A stretch of 64,000 nt of DNA from the NCBI RefSeq assembly GCF_024323335.1, contig NC_066581.1, positions 443,449,816-443,513,815 of the forward strand. Direction: 5' to 3'. Both the position numbers and the translations under genes were made by a program. The notes under the pieces are model-generated. The model did not search any database, had not been told where the DNA came from, and saw nothing but the letters and a program-made list of their open reading frames with translations. How positions within the stretch are numbered: the stretch's first letter is position 1; every line of letters begins with the position of its first letter. Positions 1 through 10,201 of the stretch are shown piece after piece. The stretch comes from Lathyrus oleraceus (Eukaryota; Streptophyta; Magnoliopsida; Fabales; Fabaceae).

Positions 1-1219
1 TATTCTCATTTGTCTCGTACTACCATCAAGAGCTGGAAAGACTTGGCAGAGGCTTTTGTCACGCAATATCAATACAACTTGGACATGGCTCCAAATCGGA
101 CCTTGTTGCAAGGAATGTCTCAGACTTCCAAGGAAACCTTTAGAGAATATGCTCAGCATTGGAGACAGATTGTTGCGTCCGTCCAACCCCCTATGTCTGA
201 AAGGGAGATGGTGGACATGTTCATAAACACTCTTCAAGGAAATTATATTGAGAGATTTGTTGCTTGCCTGTCAATCAGCTTTGCAGAGATAGTGATTGCT
301 GGAGAAAGGATCGAGAGTCTGTTGAAGATAGGCCGAATTCAAGACAATAGTGCTTCCAACTCATCAGTTCCCAAGAAACCGTTTGCTGGTAACGGTCAGC
401 GAAGAAGAGAAGGTGAGACGAGCGTTGTATATGCCGGCAGAGGCAGGGGAAGAGGACGCCCTAATTATTATCAAGATCAAGTGGCCGCAGTCACTATTCC
501 AACGCCTGTTCCTCAACTGCAGTATCATCCGCAACATCAACCCAGGTACAACAATCAACAACAAGGAGGTAATTCGGGTCAACAGAGACCCTATCAACAA
601 CGTCCAAGGTAGGCGGACCGAGTCATTGAGCCAATCCCAATGCCTTATTCTGTATTACTTCCCAAGCTGATTGACATGAATCTGGTTACGTTGAGAACTC
701 TGGCCCCACCGGTCGATCCCAACAATCTGCCTAGAGGTTATGATGTCACCGCCAGATGTGCTTTTCACTCCAACGCACCTGGCCATACTACAGATAATTG
801 CAAGGCTCTCCAGCTAAAGGTACAAGATTTGAGAGATGCTCAGGCCATCAATTTTTCTCCGGTGCCTAATGTTATCCAAAACCCGATGCCAGCTCACAGC
901 GGGCAGAGGATTAATGTTGTTGATAATGGGGAAACTTTGAATTTGGTTTCTGATGTGGCTAATGTGAAGACTTCGCTATCGGTGGTCAAAGACCGACTCT
1001 TGAAAGGACGGATTTTCCCAGGCTGTGGGGAAGAGTGCAGAAAGTACAGAACCAACAACGGTAAACATCGAAAGTCCAACACCAGTTACAATTTACTCTG
1101 ACATCCCTCAACCGACTTTGGTTAGTCCGGTCACCATCACGGTACCAGGACCTGTTCCGTATGAGAAAGACAGCGCTATCCCGTGGCACTATGAGGCTGA
1201 TATCTACTGCCAGGGGTAG
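1..1219 (+). pseudogene. gag remnant of the first Tat/Ogre-type element
   Basis: Open frame from the window edge to 612, then the same frame from 640 to 1101, interrupted by TAG at 610-612. Capsid-like gag sequence with a SWKDLAEAF segment near residue 12 and a QFPRN/arginine-glycine-rich and glutamine-rich stretch near residues 120-200. The second segment carries a zinc-knuckle-like C-H-H-C cluster (CAFHSNAPGHTTDNC, near 755-800). The protein would coat genomic RNA in virus-like particles. After about 1100 the frame shifts and the sequence decays. The TAG lies where a glutamine-type codon is plausible, as in several other breaks of this window. Confidence 0.75.
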
Positions 1220-1321
1220 AAAGTTAACAGGGAAGACATTGACATTGGTAGCTCCGCTGTAGACAATGTTGGAGGAATTGGTGGCTTCACTCGCAGTGGA
1301 CGCCTATTTGCACCATCAACA

Positions 1322-2387
1322 TTGCGCACGAATGCTGAAGCTGAGGCAGCTGCCAAGGCTAAAGGAAAACAGGTATCCACCGAAGAGGTTACTACCGAGG
1401 AAGCTCCTCCTAAGACCGCATTCGAGAAGGAAGTGGATGAGTTTATGAGGATTATCAAGAAAAGTGACTACAAGGTAGTCGACCAGCTAAATCAGACACC
1501 CTCAAAGATCTCCATTCTCTCATTATTGATGTGCTATGAGGCACACAGAGCAGCCCCGTTGAAAGTACTGAATATGGCTTAAGTTCCCCCAGAGATAACT
1601 GTTGACCAGCTGGAGTCGGTAGTTTCGAATGTACACACTAGCCATGCGCTAGGTTTCACCGATTATGACCTAACATCTAAGGGCAGCCTTGCATATCACA
1701 ATGGAATGAAAAGGGACGGTGCTTTCCCATGTTTTGGTTGATACAGGTTCTTCTCTGAATGTTCTCCCAAAGAAAGCCTTAACGGAGTCGGATTGCGATG
1801 ACGCCACCCTGAGGGCGAGCAATTTAGTTGTAAGGGCTTTTGATGGCTCTAAGCGAGCTGTTTGTGGCGAAGTTGAGTTGCCAGTTAAGATTGGACCGCA
1901 GGTATTCAAGAGTACCTTTTATGTGATGGATATCCAGCCTGCCTATAGCTATCTGCTAGGTCGACCCTGGATTCATGTTGCCGGTGCTGTTACTTCTACT
2001 CTCCACCAGAAGCTCAAATATGGACTAGAAGGTCAGATCATCACCGTCTGTGGTGAAGAGGATATTTTTGTTAGCCACCTGTCTACATTTAAGTATGTGG
2101 AGATGGATGGCGAGATGCATGAGATGTTGTGTCAGGGCTTCGAAGCCATAAACATCAGTGAGGTCGCGCCCGAAACTGTCTTTTCACCTGAGTCTGAGAA
2201 GGTCGGGACTTCTATCTCTTCATACAAGCAAGCTGTTGAAGTGGTTAAAGCTGGTAATGCCCAAGGCTGGGGAAAATTTGTGGAGCCAATCATAAAAGAA
2301 GACATGTTTCGATTGGGGTATACTCTGGGGTATCACATGCATAACAAAGTCTTAAACTTTGACCAAGGTGTAATGACTCATCTGTAG
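1322..2387 (+). pseudogene. gag-protease junction and aspartic protease remnant
   Basis: The first part (to 1582) matches the region before protease in the outer Ogre at 43450-43620: a conserved acidic/EVDEFMRIIKKSDY block followed by the TPSKISILSLLM segment. The second part (1719-2387) is a retropepsin with the active-site triad D-T-G in VLVDTGSSLNVLP and a downstream LLGRPWIH motif typical of Ty3 proteases. The two parts are in different frames, so at least one frameshift separates them. The protease would process Gag-Pol. About 190 bp after its TAG stop hold no recognisable domain before the RT-side ORF. Confidence 0.8.
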
Positions 2388-2457
2388 GGCCAGCCATTTA
2401 GTTACATTTCGCAATTATTTTCATCATCAATAAAGGACAGCTTTTGCAAACAATTTT

Positions 2458-3528
2458 GTGTTCTCTTTCTTTCAATTATTTTTACTTTTTGAAAAACGGC
2501 AATGTTTCTTTTTCATGTTTCTTTCTCGTTTTTCTTTCCAAAAAACACCTCGTAAAACTGATCACCCGGATCTCACTGCTAACGACACTGCTATGGCCAT
2601 GTATGACTTCGACAATCCTATCTATCAAGCCAAAGAAGGGGTTGAGGAAGATTGTGAATTGCCTGAGGAGTGTGCCAGGTTGTTGAAACAGGAGGACCGA
2701 GCTATCACACCTTATCAGGAGGTGGTTGAGACCATCAACATTGGTACCGAAGACGACAAGAAAGAGATCAAGATCGGGGCCAGTCTACAGGCCGAGAGGA
2801 AAAGACCGTTGATCATGTACTTGACTGTGTTAGAAAGGTCAATGGGTTGTGTGCTCGGTCAGCATGACGAGTCAGGTCGAAAAGAGCATGCAATATACTA
2901 CCTTAGCAAAAAGTTTACCGACTGTGAACAAAGATACTCACTGCTCGAGAAAACTTGTCGCGCTTTGGCATGGGCTGCTCGCCGACTAAGACAGTATATG
3001 TTGACTCACACGACTCTATTGATATAAAAGATGGATCAAGTCAAGTATATTTTTGAAAAGCCAGCGTTTACCGGAAGGGTTGCTAGGTGGCAAATGATGC
3101 TGACAGAGTATGACATCCAATACACTTCACAAAAAGCCATCAAAGGAAGTGTCTTGTCAGACTATCTTGCCGCACAAGCGATTGATGATTACCAACCTAT
3201 GAGGTTCGACTTTCCTGATGAGGACATCATGTTTCTCAAATCGAAATATTGCGAGGAACCACTCTCGGAGGAGGGGCCTGACCCTGAATCCAAATGGATT
3301 ATGATGTTTGATGGGGCGGTCAACGTCAATGGTCGCGGAGTTGGTTCAGTGTTGATCACACCGGAGGGGGTTCATATGCCATTTTGTGCCAGAATAACTT
3401 TTCCCTCCACCAACAATGAAGCCGGACGAAGCAGAATTAGTCCGTTCTCGATACAATCAGCTAAGCCTAGTTTAGGAAAAGAGACTAGCAGCTATATGCC
3501 ATGGCCAGCTATATCAGAGACGGACTAA
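2458..3528 (+). pseudogene. RT/RNase H polyprotein remnant with RT deleted
   Basis: The frame begins with the acidic N-terminal segment that precedes RT (DFDNPIYQAKEG, then KEIKIGASL), then jumps near 2790 directly into the RT-linked RNase H (RPLIMYLTVLE, then IYYLSKKFTDCE and LAWAARRLRQYM). About 1 kb of RT, including the YVDD box, is gone, and the junction stays in frame. An in-frame TAA at 3025-3027 falls just before MDQVKYIFEKP, after which the same frame continues into the start of the second RNase H (MMFDGAVNVNGRG). That domain is cut short near 3425. No polymerase can be made from this copy. Confidence 0.8.
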
Positions 3529-3532
3529 GAGA

Positions 3533-3760
3533 GCGTTTGATCAGAAAGTGCGCCCTCGGGAGTATCGAGTCGGTGAATTGGTACTCAAAAGAATTCTTCC
3601 TCCCAACACAGATCACAGGGGTAAATGGACACCGAACAACGAGGGTCCATACGTGGTTAAAAGAGTTTTCTCTGGCGGAGCTCTGATGCTAACAACCATG
3701 GATGGCGAAGACTTCCCGTCCCCTGTCAACTCAGACGCAGTTAAAAAATACTTCGCATAA
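3533..3760 (+). pseudogene. Integrase C-terminal remnant
   Basis: The frame at 3548-3760 encodes the C-terminal domain of a Tat/Ogre integrase: YRVGELVLKRI, then KWTPNNEGPYVV and a final SDAVKKYFA before TAA. This domain binds DNA. The HHCC finger and the D-D-E catalytic core that should precede it are absent; the second RNase H runs into integrase-tail sequence around 3425-3435. The same tail ending is recognisable, in degraded form, in the minus-strand Ogre at 31735-31960. Confidence 0.8.
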
Positions 3761-4565
3761 AATAGACCCGCTGGACTGTAAAAAGAATAGTCCAGGCAAA
3801 AAAGGGGCATCCCGACGAACCAAAAAAAAAATGAAGAGGTTCAGGCAAAAATTAGGGATATAAAAATAAAAAAAAATTTACACCCGGTGAGTCGAAAACC
3901 CGAAAGGGCGGCTCAGGAAAAAAAGGGTATCCCGGTGGATTGAAAACCCAAAAGGGCGGTCCACACAAAAGTTAGGGAATAAGCGAATAACTGTGATCTG
4001 AGTTCATCCGTGTTATATCACCGTTTCATTCAATTCGACAATCTTCGAAGGTAAAAGATCGACTAATCATCCACTTCAGAAAGCAAGATGAGCAGAGCGT
4101 CTTGAGGACATATGAGCCATAGCAGAGTCGAAACTCGGTGGGACCCCGTTTCCACATTGCCATTAGGATAGTTTCTCTTGTTCAATTTATAGCGATCGCC
4201 TCTTTCCAGGGATCAGCTTCCTGATGTACTCGCCTATTCCTGGAACAAATTTTTCAACCAACAAAAGTTGAATAATTCAGTTAAAAAGCCTCTTTACTTT
4301 TCATTTATCAGTTTGTTTGCAAAAGATGTCTGAATTCTTGAGGAAACATATTGCATCTGAATGTAATGGTGGCTTTTGTAGATGAATTGCGCAGGAAAAC
4401 AATCAAAATTGCTTTGAATATGCTTAATCCAGGACGGTGAATTCAAACCGAGTAATTCCCCGGGGCATACGTGTATTTTTTGGTTACAGGTCACAGGAAC
4501 CGGATGCCAAGTCATGAATCCTCACCCCAAGCGGTTGACAAAGCCTCTCCTCTGCAGAGCAGGTT

Positions 4566-4672
4566 CCCCAGTAGAGTTGACAGTATCCAGACTGTATATC
4601 CCCAGTAGAGTTGACAGTATCCAGACTGTATATCCCCATCAGAGTCGACAGTGCCAGACTGTATCTTCCCAG
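4566..4672 (+). repeat. Three tandem 34 bp units with a hairpin each
   Basis: CCCCAGTAGAGT-type units begin at 4566, 4600 and 4634. Each holds the inverted pair ACAGT/ACTGT around a 5-6 base loop containing CCAG (first copy 4580-4595). The third copy has lost a base in the loop but keeps both arms. Confidence 0.85.
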
Positions 4673-5212
4673 CAACATCGGAGTAGTCGCATACCCAACA
4701 GAGAAGAGGGTGGTGTTCCCAGTGTTCATCTCGTCCCCAGCAGATTATTTTTTTAATAGATTTGTTTTAATACCCAGCTGAGGACGATTAGCAAGTTCAT
4801 ATCCCCAACAAAGGTCGATTCCTACGAAATTTCCCCAGGAAGTGCTTTCCTCACAAACTCTCCTCGCAGAGCCTAGCCAAGCAAAGTTTCCATAGTTGAT
4901 ACTTCCCCAGCGAGGTCAACTTTTCAAAAAAGGCTGGTTTATTTTCGGTGGCTCCCCGGTCCCGGTAGACGGATCGTTCCCCACAGAGCATTCAAGGATT
5001 GATACATCGATCCGCTCCCTACCAAAGTTGCTTCCCCAGGCAGATTTCTTTTTTCTTTTGCACCATGCATTTGCATTTGCATGCATATCAAACATACACA
5101 TAAGCTGATAAACAGGTTCTTCAAAACAGACTGAAAAATTACTTTACAACAAAAGTCATGAGATTCGGCGAGAGGATCAAGTGTGTGTGTGACTCATGAG
5201 GGTCATTTCGAA

Positions 5213-5825
5213 GATTCAGCCTGAGAATCGTTTTCTAGAGGTCCAGCCTGAGGGTCATTTCGAAGATTCAGCCAGAGAGTCGACTACGAGCGTTATTTCC
5301 CCAGCAAGCCAGCTGGAGGAATAGATTGACAGTATAACAGAAAATCAACCTACAAGAGGATCCAGCCCGCGGATCGCATTAAAAAACAAAGTCTAATCGA
5401 AGAGTCCTTATAACATGTTCTAGCCTGAAGAATATGTACGAAGCCCAAAAGTGGGATATTCTCGAAGCTGCATATCTAACATAAAGACTGTAGATTTCGA
5501 AAGAGGGTCAACCAATGCATGCCCCAGATGCGAGAACCTGATGATGGGAATTTATCATCAAAACAATCCAAATCTAGCTAGAAGATCAAAGTCAGGTCTA
5601 GCCCGAAGACCGAAAAATAGATAGATTCAGTCAGAGAATCAAAGAAAATAGATTCAGCCAGAGAATCGAAACAAAGGAGATCTAGCCAGAAGATCGACGA
5701 AGATCTAGCCAGAAGATAGAAGTCAGGTCTAGCCCGAAGACCGGAAATAGATTCAGCCAGAGAATCGAAACAAAGGAGATCTAGCCAGAAGATCGAAAAA
5801 GATCTAGCCAGAAGATCGAATAGAT
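5213..5825 (+). repeat. Hairpin array, loop AGCC(A/C/T)GA
   Basis: Many short units of the form stem - AGCC(A/C/T)GA - stem'. Visible stems include GATTC/GAATC (5213-5229), GGTCT/AGACC (5595-5611), GATCC/GGATC (5359-5375), GATCT/AGATC (several after 5670) and the 9 bp ACATGTTCT/AGAATATGT (5413-5437, one G-U). The loop is nearly constant while both arms change together. GATTC/GAGTC (5265-5281) and GGTCC/GGGTC (5240-5256) pair only if G-U pairs are allowed, which they are on the + strand, the sense strand of this element. The array becomes a regular tandem repeat after about 5620. Confidence 0.85.
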
Positions 5826-6179
5826 AATATATTTATGGTACACTTGTGTTGAAGATCATTCTTCCCCTATTGAGTTTGATTCAGGTATTTCAACTTTGTT
5901 CTGGTCTACCTGTTTCCCCTATAGAGTTTCCCTTTTCCCCAATACCTTTCCGTTTTTATTTTGATTTTGTTTTAAATTGTTAACATTTTAGTTTTTAGTC
6001 TGTTTAAAATTAAGAAAAACCATAAAATATCTCTTTCGTATACAATCACCATGTGACACTTGGCATTTGTTTTATTTTTTAAACTTTGTTAATTTGGACT
6101 ATGGAGGATGCAACACGTGGCTTTGCTTGAAGATATTTTATCTCCCTCTCACGTTTTATGGCTCAGATTTTTTCCACCT

Positions 6180-7387
6180 TGTTGATTCTAAGTGTTGGCA
6201 GCAATTTTGGTAAAACAAAGAGTGTTCACAAGATGTTATGTGTGATGTCTTAACATGAGATATCCTATGTACCTGCTGGAGTTAAAGAACATATGCAAGC
6301 AGGATTGTTTCAGAATGCCACATACAATGACAAGGCTTCGGTTATTGGTTGTACCTGCTGGAGCTTATATGGAAGACATGTTCATGCAGGGTTGTTTCAG
6401 ATGACATACACAATGTCATGGTATCTGATATGGATGTACCTGCTGGAAGTTATAAAAAGAATAATTGGATTATGCAGGATTTTTCCAGGATGTCAGACCC
6501 GATGTCATGACATCCTGTACACAGAACATTCAGTATGAATGTCTGGTGTTTGTGATTGCACAATTAATGGCAATCATTGGATGATTGAAGATATGGCTAG
6601 CTGGCACATTCAATCATGGATTACAACCAGATTTACTTATTTTCCATGGAGATCTCTACAGCTGTTATAAAAAGATTTGATTGGAAAATATATTTAGGGT
6701 TTTCATGATGTCCAATGCTTCTATAAAAAGGGACTTAGAAAACCCGTATGAACACACAACCAAGACTGAGCGAAATAGAGAGAGAGCTAGGGTTTGTGTC
6801 TGTTTTAATCGTAAGACTTGTAGGTCATTCAAGTCATCCATTGATGATTGAATTGGACTGATTTGTGGTTGTAATTTGTCACTCTAAAGCTGTTAAGCAA
6901 GAGTGTGTGTCCACTTGATCAAAGCTGTGAAGCAAGATCAAGTGTGTGTCTTCTTGATCAAAGTTGTGAAGCAAGATCAAGAGTGTGTCTTCTTGATTGA
7001 AACTGTGAAGTAAAATCAAGAGTTTGTAAATGAAAAGTAGTTTCTTTTCACAAGGGATTTTTGTTTAAGATCACTGGTGTGTGATTGTAAGGGAAGTGAG
7101 TGGGTTCTCATATCTAAGAGTGCTTAGGTAGAAGTTGCACGGGTAGAGATTAGGTGAGAAAGACTGTAACTTGTTGAAGTGTACGGATAGTCTTTGAACT
7201 AATTCTATTTTAGTGAATTTCCTTCCTGGCTTGGTAGCCCCCAGACGTAGGTGAGTTGCACCGAACTGGGTTAACAATTGCTTGTGTTATTCGCTTTACC
7301 ATTCCGTTTATTTTATCCATTATGTGTTAGCAGATATCAGTGTCGTAACATTACCTTCGACATCTTATATCTGATACCAGAATTTCA
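6180..7387 (+). repeat. 5' LTR of SIRE-type element (6180-13952)
   Basis: 1208 bp, begins TGTTGATTC and ends AATTTCA; matched by 12742-13952. U3 holds three imperfect ~83 bp repeats starting TGTACCTGCTGG (6268, 6350, 6435) and a perfect 14 bp palindrome GATGTCATGACATC (6501-6514). The transcribed part has four ~40 bp repeats of the AAGCAAGATCAAG type (6885-7025). Confidence 0.95.
6722..6730 (+). promoter_or_regulatory. TATA box in the SIRE-type 5' LTR
   Basis: TATAAAAAG about 540 bp into the LTR, conserved in the 3' LTR at 13285-13293. Transcription would start about 30 bp downstream, marking the U3/R border. Confidence 0.65.
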
Positions 7388-7389
7388 AT

Positions 7390-7401
7390 TGGTATCAGAG
7401 A
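7390..7401 (+). other. Primer binding site, initiator tRNA-Met type
   Basis: TGGTATCAGAGA starts two bases after the LTR. It differs at the last base from TGGTATCAGAGC, the usual copia site complementary to initiator tRNA-Met. Confidence 0.85.
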
Positions 7402-7454
7402 AGGCATCCTGCTCTGGTTCTGGGTGAGATCTAGGGGCAATACTTTCCGGTACA

Positions 7455-8462
7455 ATGGAAAGAGATGGAGGATCTGTTCATAGGCCACCAATCTTGGATG
7501 GTTCTAACTATGACTATTGGAAACCTCGAATGGTAGCGTTTCTAAAATCCCTTGACAACAAGGCGTGGAAAGCTGTGTTAACAGGTTGGGTACATCATGT
7601 CATTACTAAAGAAGGAGAAGCCACCACTAAGAAGCCTGAAGAACAATGGTCCAAGGAAGAGGATGATCTTGCTCTTGGAAACTCTAAAGCCTTGAATGCA
7701 ATATTCAATGGGGTGGACAAGAATATTTTCAGGCTGGTAAACAACTGTGAAATGGCCAAAGAGGCTTGGGACATTCTCAAGACCACTCATGAAGGCACCT
7801 CTAGGGTAAAGATGTCGAGACTTCAGCTGCTCACCTCCACGTTTGAAAACTTAAGAATGAAAGAAGATGAAAATATTCATGAATTCTATATGAGTATCCT
7901 TGAAATTGCCAATGCCTCTGGAGCCTTGGGGGAGAAGATGTCAGATGAAAAGTTAGTAAGAAAAATACTCAGATCACTCCCCAAGAGATTTGCTATGAAA
8001 GTAACAGCCATAGAAGAATCACAAGACATCTCAAATATGAGAGTTGACGAGCTAATTGGATCCCTCCAAACGTTTGAGATGGGAATATGTGATGGAGCTG
8101 AAAAGAAAGCCAAGAGCATAGCATTTATGTCAAACACTGAAGAGGAAGATAAGGAAGATGGTCAAGATATTGATGAAGACCTAGCAAATGAGATAGCAAT
8201 GCTGGGAAGACAGTTCAACAGACTGATAAAAAGGGTAGATGTGAGAGCAAAGGGAAATGTCAAGAACATCACATCTGACAAATCCAATAGCTTTGGTAAG
8301 AAACCAAAGTCTGAAGAAAAGCCCAAAGATGTTCAGTGCTATGAGTGCAATGGGTGTGGTCATATTAAAACTGAATGTGGGACCTACCTAGGAAACAAAA
8401 GAGGAGTCTTGTGGCCTCTTGGTCTGATGGAAGTGAAGCAGAAGAAGCCACAAACCATGTGA
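7455..8462 (+). CDS. Gag of SIRE-type copia element
   Basis: 335-codon ORF starting 54 bp after the primer site. The N-terminal part (residues 10-60) has the FDGxNYxxWK-like start seen in copia gag (here LDGSNYDYWKPRM), followed by the helical capsid-like region to about residue 215, a highly charged stretch, and a CX2CX4HX4C zinc knuckle (CYECNGCGHIKTEC, near residue 295). The last ~25 residues are out of frame: homology to the family continues in the frame of the next ORF from about 8388, so one base appears lost there. Gag forms the particle and binds RNA. Confidence 0.88.
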   Translation: MERDGGSVHRPPILDGSNYDYWKPRMVAFLKSLDNKAWKAVLTGWVHHVITKEGEATTKKPEEQWSKEEDDLALGNSKALNAIFNGVDKNIFRLVNNCEMAKEAWDILKTTHEGTSRVKMSRLQLLTSTFENLRMKEDENIHEFYMSILEIANASGALGEKMSDEKLVRKILRSLPKRFAMKVTAIEESQDISNMRVDELIGSLQTFEMGICDGAEKKAKSIAFMSNTEEEDKEDGQDIDEDLANEIAMLGRQFNRLIKRVDVRAKGNVKNITSDKSNSFGKKPKSEEKPKDVQCYECNGCGHIKTECGTYLGNKRGVLWPLGLMEVKQKKPQTM

Positions 8463-10201
8463 CTGCTTTGACAAGAAGATGGGGGTTTGAGGAAGAATCA
8501 ATTGATGATGAAAGAACCCTTAAAGAATTGTACCACAGAAGGACAAGAGTGTGCAGACAAGTTGACATCCATAAGAAAATGATAGCTCAGCTGGAAAATG
8601 AAAAGGAAGAGCTTGTGGAAACCATCTCTAAATTAAAGGTGGAAGTTGTATTCTTGAATTCCAAACTAGATGAGATGACTAAGTATGTAAGAATGCTTAA
8701 CAATGGATCTTCCATCTTAGACAAGATTCTCCAGACTAGCCAAATAACAGGAAACAAATCTGGTATTGGATTCAAGGCTGAGTACAGTTACACTGGTTGT
8801 AAACCAAAATCCAAACCTAAGTACAGCCATGTTAAAAGCAAACCTGAGATGTCACAACAGCAAAAAGGGAAGCATCAAAGATGGAAATGCCAATACTGTA
8901 GACAATTTGGCCACCTGAAGCCCTTTTGCTATAAGCTATGTGGCTATCCTGGCCCTGTTCAGTCTCAATACAAATCAAGGTCCAAGCATCACAAAACTGT
9001 CAACAAAAAGCAATGGGCTCCTAAGACAAAGGTCACAAGTCTCATAGCTCACACTTCCCTCAGAGTTTCTGCCAAAGAAGATTGGTATTTTGACAGTGGT
9101 TTCTCCAGACATATAATTGGGAACAAAAATCTGCTAACTGAACTTCATCCTCATGCCATGAGTTATGTCGCCTTTGGTGATGGTGCAAAGGGGGAAATCA
9201 AGGGAATGGGTAGGCTGGATTGCCCAGGAGTTCCTGACCTTGATGATGTCCTACTTGTTAAGGGATTAACTGCTAATCTTATAAGCATCAGTCAACTGTG
9301 TGATCAAGGTCTGAATGTAAACTTCACCAAAACTGAATGTCTGATTACTAACAGAGAAAATAAAGTAATCATGAAGGGAGTTAGGTCCAAAGATAACTGC
9401 TACATGTGGAGCTCTCAAGATACTGGATACTCTTCAATGTGTTCCTTAGCCAAAGAAGAAGAAGTAAAAATATGGCATCAAAGATTGGGCCATCTGCACC
9501 TGAAAGGTATGAAGAGAATCATATCAATTGAGGCTGTTAGAGGAATTCCCAACTTAAAGATTGATGAGGGAAAAATCTGTGGAGAATGTCAGATTGGAAA
9601 ACAAACAAGGATGTCACACCAGAAGCTCAGACATGACACGACTACCAAAGTCCTGGAACTACTTCCTATGGACTTGATGGGACCCATGCAAGTAGAAAGC
9701 CTTGGTGGGAAGAAATATGCATATGTAGTAGTAGATGATTTCTCCAGATACACCTGGATCAATTTTATAAGAGAAAAATCTGATGTATTTGAAGTCTTTA
9801 AGGAGATGTGTCTGAAACATCAAAGGGAAAAAGAAAGTCCTGTTGTCAAAATTAGAAGTGATCATGGAAAGGAGTTCGAGAACAACAAATTTGCTGAATT
9901 CTGCTCTTCAGAAGGAATTCATCATGAGTTCTCATCTCCCATCACTCCCCAACAAAATGGTGTGGTGGAAAGAAAAAATAGGACTCTACAAAAATCAGCC
10001 AGAGCTATGATTCACGCTAAGAAGTTACCCTATCACTTTTGGGCTGAAGCCATGAACACAGCCTGCTATGTCCACAACAGAGTGACATTAAAGAAAGGGA
10101 CTCCCACAACCCTTTATGAAGTCTGGAAAGGAAGAAAACCTATAGTAAAATATTTCCATGTATTTGGTAGCAAATGCTATATCTTGGCTGATCGTGAGTA
10201 A
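8375..10201 (+). pseudogene. Protease-integrase part of SIRE-type pol
   Basis: Overlaps gag by 88 nt in the -1 frame. Order: coiled-coil segment (about residues 55-110), second CX2CX4HX4C knuckle (CQYCRQFGHLKPFC, near residue 168), aspartic protease with D-S-G (WYFDSGFSRH, near 236), integrase zinc finger (WHQRLGH...CGECQIGK, near 367) and catalytic core with D (MDLMGP), D (RSDHGKEFEN) and E (GVVERKNR) all present. The frame ends at TAA 10199-10201, just after FGSKCYILADRE; the same frame resumes at once, so this is a nonsense mutation inside pol, probably of a CAA glutamine codon. Confidence 0.9.

Larger units (their letters stand above)
1..5960 (+). mobile_element. Gutted Tat/Ogre-type Ty3 retrotransposon, 5' end outside window
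   Basis: Domains run in Ty3 order on the + strand: gag, aspartic protease, a remnant of RT-linked RNase H, the start of a second RNase H, and the integrase C-terminus, followed by a long non-coding 3' region. The second RNase H after the RT-linked one is the hallmark of the Tat/Ogre branch. RT proper and the integrase catalytic core are missing, so the copy is non-autonomous. The 5' LTR lies left of the window. The 3' boundary is uncertain: I cannot delimit a 3' LTR, and 5961-6179 before the next element shows nothing I recognise. The SIRE element at 6180 appears to have landed in or just after its tail. Confidence 0.8.
3761..5960 (+). other. 3' UTR of the first Tat/Ogre-type element
   Basis: 2.2 kb without credible ORFs. 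It opens with paired blocks of the type CCCGGTGG...GGGCGGTCC separated by AAA-rich text (3780-3980); a reverse-complement counterpart lies at 31500-31720 next to the integrase tail of the minus-strand Ogre, which supports the 3' UTR assignment. Further on come a 34 bp triplicate (4566-4672) and an array of short hairpins (5213-5825). Legume Tat/Ogre 3' UTRs are known to be hypervariable and to seed satellite repeats. Confidence 0.7.

Noticed and set aside
8375..8462. Programmed -1 frameshift between gag and pol of the SIRE-type element
   Set aside because: The overlap has the right geometry, but I see no XXXYYYZ heptamer near 8385-8400, and family homology switches frame abruptly at one point, which fits a one-base deletion better.
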